A DNA stretch of 64,000 bases, taken from the NCBI GenBank assembly GCA_900110395.1, contig FODP01000026.1, forward strand, positions 1-64,000, written 5' to 3'. Numbering within the stretch: the stretch's first letter is position 1; the number at the start of each line of letters is the position of its first letter. The DNA is from Rhodospirillales bacterium URHD0017 (lineage in GTDB: Bacteria > Pseudomonadota > Alphaproteobacteria > Reyranellales > Reyranellaceae). The position numbers and the translations under genes are program-made. Shown here piece by piece: positions 59,727 through 64,000 of this stretch. Under the pieces are notes generated by a model. The model was given only the letters and a program-made list of their open reading frames with translations, did no database searches and was not told the origin of the DNA.

Positions 59727-60749
59727 ATGACGATGAGAAGCTTGATGGTGGCGGTCCTTCTTGCGCTCGGCGCAACGGCCGTGGCGGCGCAGGACCGCGT
59801 CCGGCTGGAAGTCTACTCGACGCTGGAGATCGAGAACCTCAACGACTTCAAGAAGGCGTTCGAGGCCGAGAATCGCGACTTGGAGATCCTGTGGAATCGC
59901 GATTCGACGGGCGTGATAACCGCCCGCATCCTGGCCGAGCAGGGCGCGCAGAGGGGCGATGCGATCTGGGGACTGGCCGTCACCTCGATGCTGCTGCTCG
60001 ACAAGAAGGGTCTGCTCGAACCCTATGCGCCCAAGAACCTCGTCAACATCAAGCCGGCCTTCCGCGATCCCGCCAATCCGCCGGCCTGGGTCGGCATGGA
60101 GGCCTGGGTGGCGGCGGTGTGCTTCAACACCGTCGAGGCGGCCAAGCTCAACCTGGCCAAGCCGACTTCGTGGTTCGACCTCACCGATCCGCGCTTCAAG
60201 GGAAAGCTCACCATGCCGCATCCGGCGTCGTCGGGGACGGGCTACTTCCATGTTTCGGCCTGGATCCAGATGTTCGGCGAGGCCAAGGCCTGGGAATTCA
60301 TGGACAAGCTGCACGACAACATCGCCGTCTACGAGCATTCGGGCTCGCGACCCTGCCGGCAGGCGGCGGCCGGTGAATACCCGCTCGGCATCGCCTACGA
60401 ACTCGCGGCAGCCAGCGCCAAGCAGAAGGGCGCCCCGATCGAAGGCCTGGTGATGAAGGAGGGCGGCGGCTGGGACATGGATGCCGCCGCCATCCTGCGC
60501 GGCACCAAGAAGCCCGAGGCGGCGCGCCGGCTGATGGACTTTGCCGCCAGCCGCAGGGCCAACGAACTCTACGCCTCGTTCGTGAGCCAGGTCGCCATGC
60601 CGGGCATCGCCAGCAACATCCCCGACTATCCCGCCGGCGTCGCCGAATCGATGATCAAGAACGACTTCGCCTGGGCGTCGGCCAACCGCAGCCGGATCCT
60701 GGAGGAATGGGCGCGGCGCTACGACGGCAAGGCGGCCAAGAAGAACTGA
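59727..60749 (+). CDS. ABC transporter substrate-binding protein (iron/2-aminoethylphosphonate type)
   Basis: 340-residue periplasmic protein with a signal peptide (cleavage near AVAAQ). It resembles the SBP_bac_1 branch holding Fe(III)- and 2-aminoethylphosphonate-binding proteins: VYSTLEIENLNDFKKAFEA, IGWNRDST-like (LWNRDSTGVITAR), and ANELYASFVSQVAMPG. No permease or ATPase neighbours, so it is an orphan here. AGGGGGA precedes ATG 59727; a second ATG is two codons later. Confidence 0.82.
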   Translation: MTMRSLMVAVLLALGATAVAAQDRVRLEVYSTLEIENLNDFKKAFEAENRDLEILWNRDSTGVITARILAEQGAQRGDAIWGLAVTSMLLLDKKGLLEPYAPKNLVNIKPAFRDPANPPAWVGMEAWVAAVCFNTVEAAKLNLAKPTSWFDLTDPRFKGKLTMPHPASSGTGYFHVSAWIQMFGEAKAWEFMDKLHDNIAVYEHSGSRPCRQAAAGEYPLGIAYELAAASAKQKGAPIEGLVMKEGGGWDMDAAAILRGTKKPEAARRLMDFAASRRANELYASFVSQVAMPGIASNIPDYPAGVAESMIKNDFAWASANRSRILEEWARRYDGKAAKKN

Positions 60750-60861
60750 CCGGTCGTCCTCGGCCACCCGCCGGTCGTCCCGCAGGCCGTGCCGGTCGTC
60801 ACAATTCGAGGCAATATCAGCGGGTCAGCGGGTATCAGAAGGCGCCAACGCGAGGACCACC

Positions 60862-62652
60862 ATGAACCGACGCCACCTCATGATGCTTGCCGGAGGTCTG
60901 CCCCTGATGTCGACCGCCCCCCTGGCTCAAGACGCCCAGTCCATGCGCCGCAGCCGTCCCGGCGATCCTGCCTGGCCGTCGGCGGCCCAATGGCAGGAGC
61001 TGAACGCCCAGGTCGGCGGCAAGCTCATCCAGGTGAAGTCGCCGCTCGAGGCCTGCCGCGCGGCGCCGGCCAGCGCCGAGTGCACCGCCTTCTTCAAGGG
61101 CCTGAAGAACCCCTGGCTGATCGGCGACAGCGTCGCCCTGACCCAGACCAGCGGCTGGGTCGATGCCTGGACGTCCGCGCCCAGCGCCTATGCCGTGGCC
61201 GCGCGCAACGCCGCCGACGTCGCGGCGGCCGTCAACTTCGCGCGCAGCCATCGCCTGCGCCTGGTCGTGAAAGGCGGCGGTCACTCCTATCAGGGCACGT
61301 CCAACGCCGCCGATTCGCTGCTGGTATGGACGCGGGCGATGAACGCCATCGAGCTGCATGACGGCTTCGTCGGCCGCGGCTGCACGGGCGCGCCGCAGCC
61401 GGCGATCTCGCTGGGTGCCGGCAATGTCTGGCTGCACGCCTATGCCGCGGCGGCCAAGGCCGGCCGCTACGTGCAGGGCGGCGGCTGCACCACTGTGGGC
61501 GTGGCGGGCCTGATCCAGAGCGGCGGCTTCGGCAGCTTCTCCAAGCGCTTCGGCCTCGCCGCCGCGGGCATGCTCGAGGCCGAGGTCGTGACGGCCGACG
61601 GCCAGGTGCGCATCGCCAACGCCTGCACCGAGCCCGACCTGTTCTGGGCGCTGAAGGGCGGCGGCGGCGGCAGCTTCGGCGTCGTCACCCGCATTACGCT
61701 GCGCACGCACCAGCTGCCGAATTTGTTCGGCGGCGCCTTCGCCACCATCAAGGCCAAGTCGGACACGGCCTATCGCGCGTTGATCGAGCGCTTCGTCGCG
61801 TTCTATCGCGAGGCGCTGTTCAATCCGCAGTGGGGCGAGCAGGTGGCCTTCCGGCCCGACAATACGCTGGGCTTCTCCATGATCTTTCAGGGGCTGGATG
61901 ATGCCGCGGCAACCGCCGTTTGGCGGCCGTTCTTCGCCTGGGTGACCGAGCGCGCGTCCGATTACGCCTTCACCCAGCCGCCAATGGTCGCGGCACTGCC
62001 GGCGCAGCACTTCTGGGATGCCGCCTGGCTGAAGGCCAATGCCGCGGCGTTCGTGCTGAGCGACGACCGGCCGGGCGCGCCGGAGGGGAACGTGTTCTGG
62101 GCGAGCAACATCGGCGAGGCCGGCTGGACCCTGCAGGGCTACCAATCGGTATGGATGCCGCGGCCGCTGATCGAGCCGGCCAACCAGGCGAGGCTGGTCG
62201 ATGCGCTGTTCGCGGGCTCGCGGCGCTGGCGCGTGGCGCTGCATTTCAACAAGGGCCTGGCCGGCGCGCCGGCGGCCGAGGTCGCGGCGGCGCGCGAGAC
62301 GGCGACCAATCCCGCGGCGGCCGACGCCTTCGCGCTCGCCATCAGCGCCAGCGAAGCCGCGCCGTCCTTTCCGGGCATCGCTGGCCACGAGCCCGACGTT
62401 GCGCTCGCGCGGCGCAATGCCAAGAACATCACGGCCTGCATGGACGAGCTGCGCAAGCTGGTGCCGAACCACGGCTCCTACGTCTCGGAGTCGAGCTACT
62501 TCGAGCCCGACTGGCGCTCCGCCTTCTGGGGCCCGAACTACCCGCGGCTGCGCCAGGTCAAGGACAAGTACGATCCCGACGGGTTCTTCTTTGTCCATCA
62601 CGGCGTTGGCAGCGAGGATTGGAGTCCCGACGGCTTCACGCGCCTCAGGTGA
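60862..62652 (+). CDS. FAD-binding oxidoreductase with BBE domain, probable bicovalent flavin, exported
   Basis: 596 residues. A short signal (MNRRHLMMLAGGLPLM) begins the protein. The PCMH-type FAD domain has His141 in VKGGGHSYQG and Cys209 in GGGCTTVGVAG, the two residues that attach FAD in berberine-bridge and gluco-oligosaccharide oxidases. The BBE C-terminus YDPDGFFFVHHGVGS closes it. It likely oxidises a sugar or alcohol with O2. GAGGA precedes ATG 60862. Confidence 0.88.
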   Translation: MNRRHLMMLAGGLPLMSTAPLAQDAQSMRRSRPGDPAWPSAAQWQELNAQVGGKLIQVKSPLEACRAAPASAECTAFFKGLKNPWLIGDSVALTQTSGWVDAWTSAPSAYAVAARNAADVAAAVNFARSHRLRLVVKGGGHSYQGTSNAADSLLVWTRAMNAIELHDGFVGRGCTGAPQPAISLGAGNVWLHAYAAAAKAGRYVQGGGCTTVGVAGLIQSGGFGSFSKRFGLAAAGMLEAEVVTADGQVRIANACTEPDLFWALKGGGGGSFGVVTRITLRTHQLPNLFGGAFATIKAKSDTAYRALIERFVAFYREALFNPQWGEQVAFRPDNTLGFSMIFQGLDDAAATAVWRPFFAWVTERASDYAFTQPPMVAALPAQHFWDAAWLKANAAAFVLSDDRPGAPEGNVFWASNIGEAGWTLQGYQSVWMPRPLIEPANQARLVDALFAGSRRWRVALHFNKGLAGAPAAEVAAARETATNPAAADAFALAISASEAAPSFPGIAGHEPDVALARRNAKNITACMDELRKLVPNHGSYVSESSYFEPDWRSAFWGPNYPRLRQVKDKYDPDGFFFVHHGVGSEDWSPDGFTRLR

Positions 62653-63987
62653 CTACAAGGTGTTCTTGAAGATCTTCCCGTCCTTCACGATGACGACGAA
62701 GTTCTTCGCCGGCTCCTCGATCAGCTTGATGTTGGCGATCGGATCGCCGTCGACCAGCAGGAGATCGGCAAGCGCGCCCTGTTCGATCACGCCGAGCTTG
62801 CCCGGATAGGGATTGCGCTCCCCGGACAACGCCAGCAGCTGGGCGTTGGTCCCGGTCGCCATGATCAGCGTCTCGGCCGGCGTGTACCAGCGGACGAGCT
62901 TCGTCAACAGCTCGCCCTGGCGCGGCGCCAACTGCGGCGAAAACAGGATGTCGGTGCCGAACGCCGTCTTGATCCCGTACTTCTTCGCCAGGGTGAAGGT
63001 CTTGTCGGTGCCGGCGAACACCGCGCGCGCCTTCAGTGCCTCCAGCGAGCCGGGAGGGAACGCGTCGGCCAGTTCGTCGGGGAACGCCTGGGTGCTCAAC
63101 CAGATGCCTTTTTCAGCCAAGAGCTTGGCGGTCTCGTCGTCCATCAGATGCCCGTGCTCGATGCACTTCACGCCGGCCGCGATCGCCCGGCGAATCGCAA
63201 CCGGCGTGTAGGCGTGCACGGTGACGTAGGTGCCCCAGTTCTCGGCCGCTTCGACGGCGGCGCGCAACTCGGCCTCGGTGAAGGTGGATGCGTCGAGCGG
63301 GCTGCGTGGCGACGCCACGCCGCCGCCGCCCGTCAGCTTGATCTGTGTCGCCCCCAGCAGGAGCTGTTCGCGCACCCGCACGCGGACCTCGTCCGGACTG
63401 TCCGCAATCATGGCGGCGCCAGTCTGCTCGCCGCGAGACTGGGACGAGCCGATGACGCGCGGCACCTCGAACGGCTGACGAAAGTCGCCGTGGCCGCTGG
63501 TGACGGTGATGATGGCGCCTGACGGGTAGATCCGCGGACCGGGGAGGACGCCCTCGTCGATCGCGCGCATCAATCCGAACGACGGCCCGCCCAAGTCACG
63601 AACGGTGGTGAAGCCGCGCATGAGCGTGTCCGCGGCTTCGGCCCCCGCCACCAGGTTGAGGTAGCCCATGTCCGCCGTCAGCAGCGTCGCGACGGTCGGC
63701 CGCACGAGCATCGTGTGCCAGTGCATGTCGATCAGCCCGGGCATCAAGGTGCGCCCGCCGCCGGCGATGACCCTGGTGCTGGCGCTGCGATCGACTGGAA
63801 TCGGATCCTTTGAGATCCTGTCGATCGTGTTGTCGCGCACGAGGACGTTCATGCCGCCGCTCAACGTGCTGCTCTTGCCGTCGAAGATGCGGACGTTCTC
63901 GAAGAGGATGAGGCTGGGTTGAGCGAAGGCGCTCGTGTCGGCGAGAGCGAGGACGGCAATCAGGACAGCGGCTGCACGAGCGAACAT
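62653..63987 (-). CDS. Amidohydrolase family protein, exported (imidazolonepropionase/prolidase-like)
   Basis: 444 residues with a Sec signal peptide (cleavage near SAFAQ). Metal site: MHWHTM (the HxH of strand 1), then VHAYTP, IEHGHLMD, and the late Asp in FGTDILFSP. This is the branch of amidohydrolases that includes secreted Xaa-Pro dipeptidases and pesticide-degrading enzymes. Convergent with the FAD oxidase gene with no gap. The gene starts 13 bases from the window edge. Confidence 0.9.
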   Translation of the reverse strand: MFARAAAVLIAVLALADTSAFAQPSLILFENVRIFDGKSSTLSGGMNVLVRDNTIDRISKDPIPVDRSASTRVIAGGGRTLMPGLIDMHWHTMLVRPTVATLLTADMGYLNLVAGAEAADTLMRGFTTVRDLGGPSFGLMRAIDEGVLPGPRIYPSGAIITVTSGHGDFRQPFEVPRVIGSSQSRGEQTGAAMIADSPDEVRVRVREQLLLGATQIKLTGGGGVASPRSPLDASTFTEAELRAAVEAAENWGTYVTVHAYTPVAIRRAIAAGVKCIEHGHLMDDETAKLLAEKGIWLSTQAFPDELADAFPPGSLEALKARAVFAGTDKTFTLAKKYGIKTAFGTDILFSPQLAPRQGELLTKLVRWYTPAETLIMATGTNAQLLALSGERNPYPGKLGVIEQGALADLLLVDGDPIANIKLIEEPAKNFVVIVKDGKIFKNTL

Positions 63988-64000
63988 GAGCGTTCTCCCA

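Noticed and set aside
60835..62601. A 588-codon minus-strand frame
   Set aside because: Antisense to the FAD oxidase, which has clear flavin motifs.

Overview
The window is a gene-dense, high-GC stretch of a bacterial chromosome, most likely from an alphaproteobacterium. Three things point there: a lone aa3-type cytochrome c oxidase subunit IV, two EipB-like (DUF1849) envelope proteins, and the gene orders dprA-topA-rnr-DUF983-(S41)-rpmG and purN-purM / DUF2066-AI-2E-Hda / histidine phosphatase-ppk-ppx-rnd-aspS. I cannot place it to genus from sequence alone. I see no rRNA, tRNA, CRISPR array, complete insertion sequence or prophage.

Layout. 0-8 kb: a partial UDP-sugar dehydrogenase, pepA-holC, an FkbM methyltransferase, a cyclase-family protein, an MFS transporter and an ABC-F ATPase. 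8-23 kb: a housekeeping block with ndk, coxIV-like, purM-purN, the DUF2066/AI-2E/Hda/DUF2147 operon, an atypical SDR, the polyphosphate set (SixA-like phosphatase, ppk, ppx), rnd and aspS. 22.8-26.3 kb: a three-gene ribose-type ABC importer. 26.3-34 kb: a proline-rich lipoprotein, a 2-hydroxyacid dehydrogenase, tandem EipB-like genes, AMP nucleosidase, a ROK sugar kinase and an MFS transporter. 34-43 kb is the most accessory part. It holds a ccdAB toxin-antitoxin pair whose antitoxin looks frameshifted, cfa, a DUF2867 protein, an LLM monooxygenase, a phosphodiesterase, two cupins, a LysR gene reduced to its two ends, a TauD dioxygenase, a DUF1330 protein, a cytochrome c scrap and a nitrilase-family enzyme. 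43-46 kb: two aldehyde dehydrogenases. 46-54.7 kb: rpmG, an S41 protease, DUF983, rnr, topA and dprA, all leftward. 54.7-64 kb: a peptide/nickel-type ABC operon with an MFS gene between its two permeases, an orphan phosphonate/iron-type binding protein, a bicovalent-flavin oxidase and a secreted amidohydrolase.

Palindromic intergenic elements recur throughout and are the most distinctive feature. Several share one design: a short hairpin with a small TCC-type loop, followed by GCTCATG, with different stem sequences in different copies. Two copies 27 kb apart share the same arm, and several elements are nested in one another. I found no clearly new defence or biosynthetic system. The best leads are the repeat family, the decayed ccdAB and LysR loci, the MFS-containing ABC operon without ATPases, the SDR lacking its catalytic Tyr/Lys, and a Pho-box-like repeat beside the polyphosphate genes. 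Very long open frames on the + strand between 43 and 60 kb are antisense shadows of real leftward genes.
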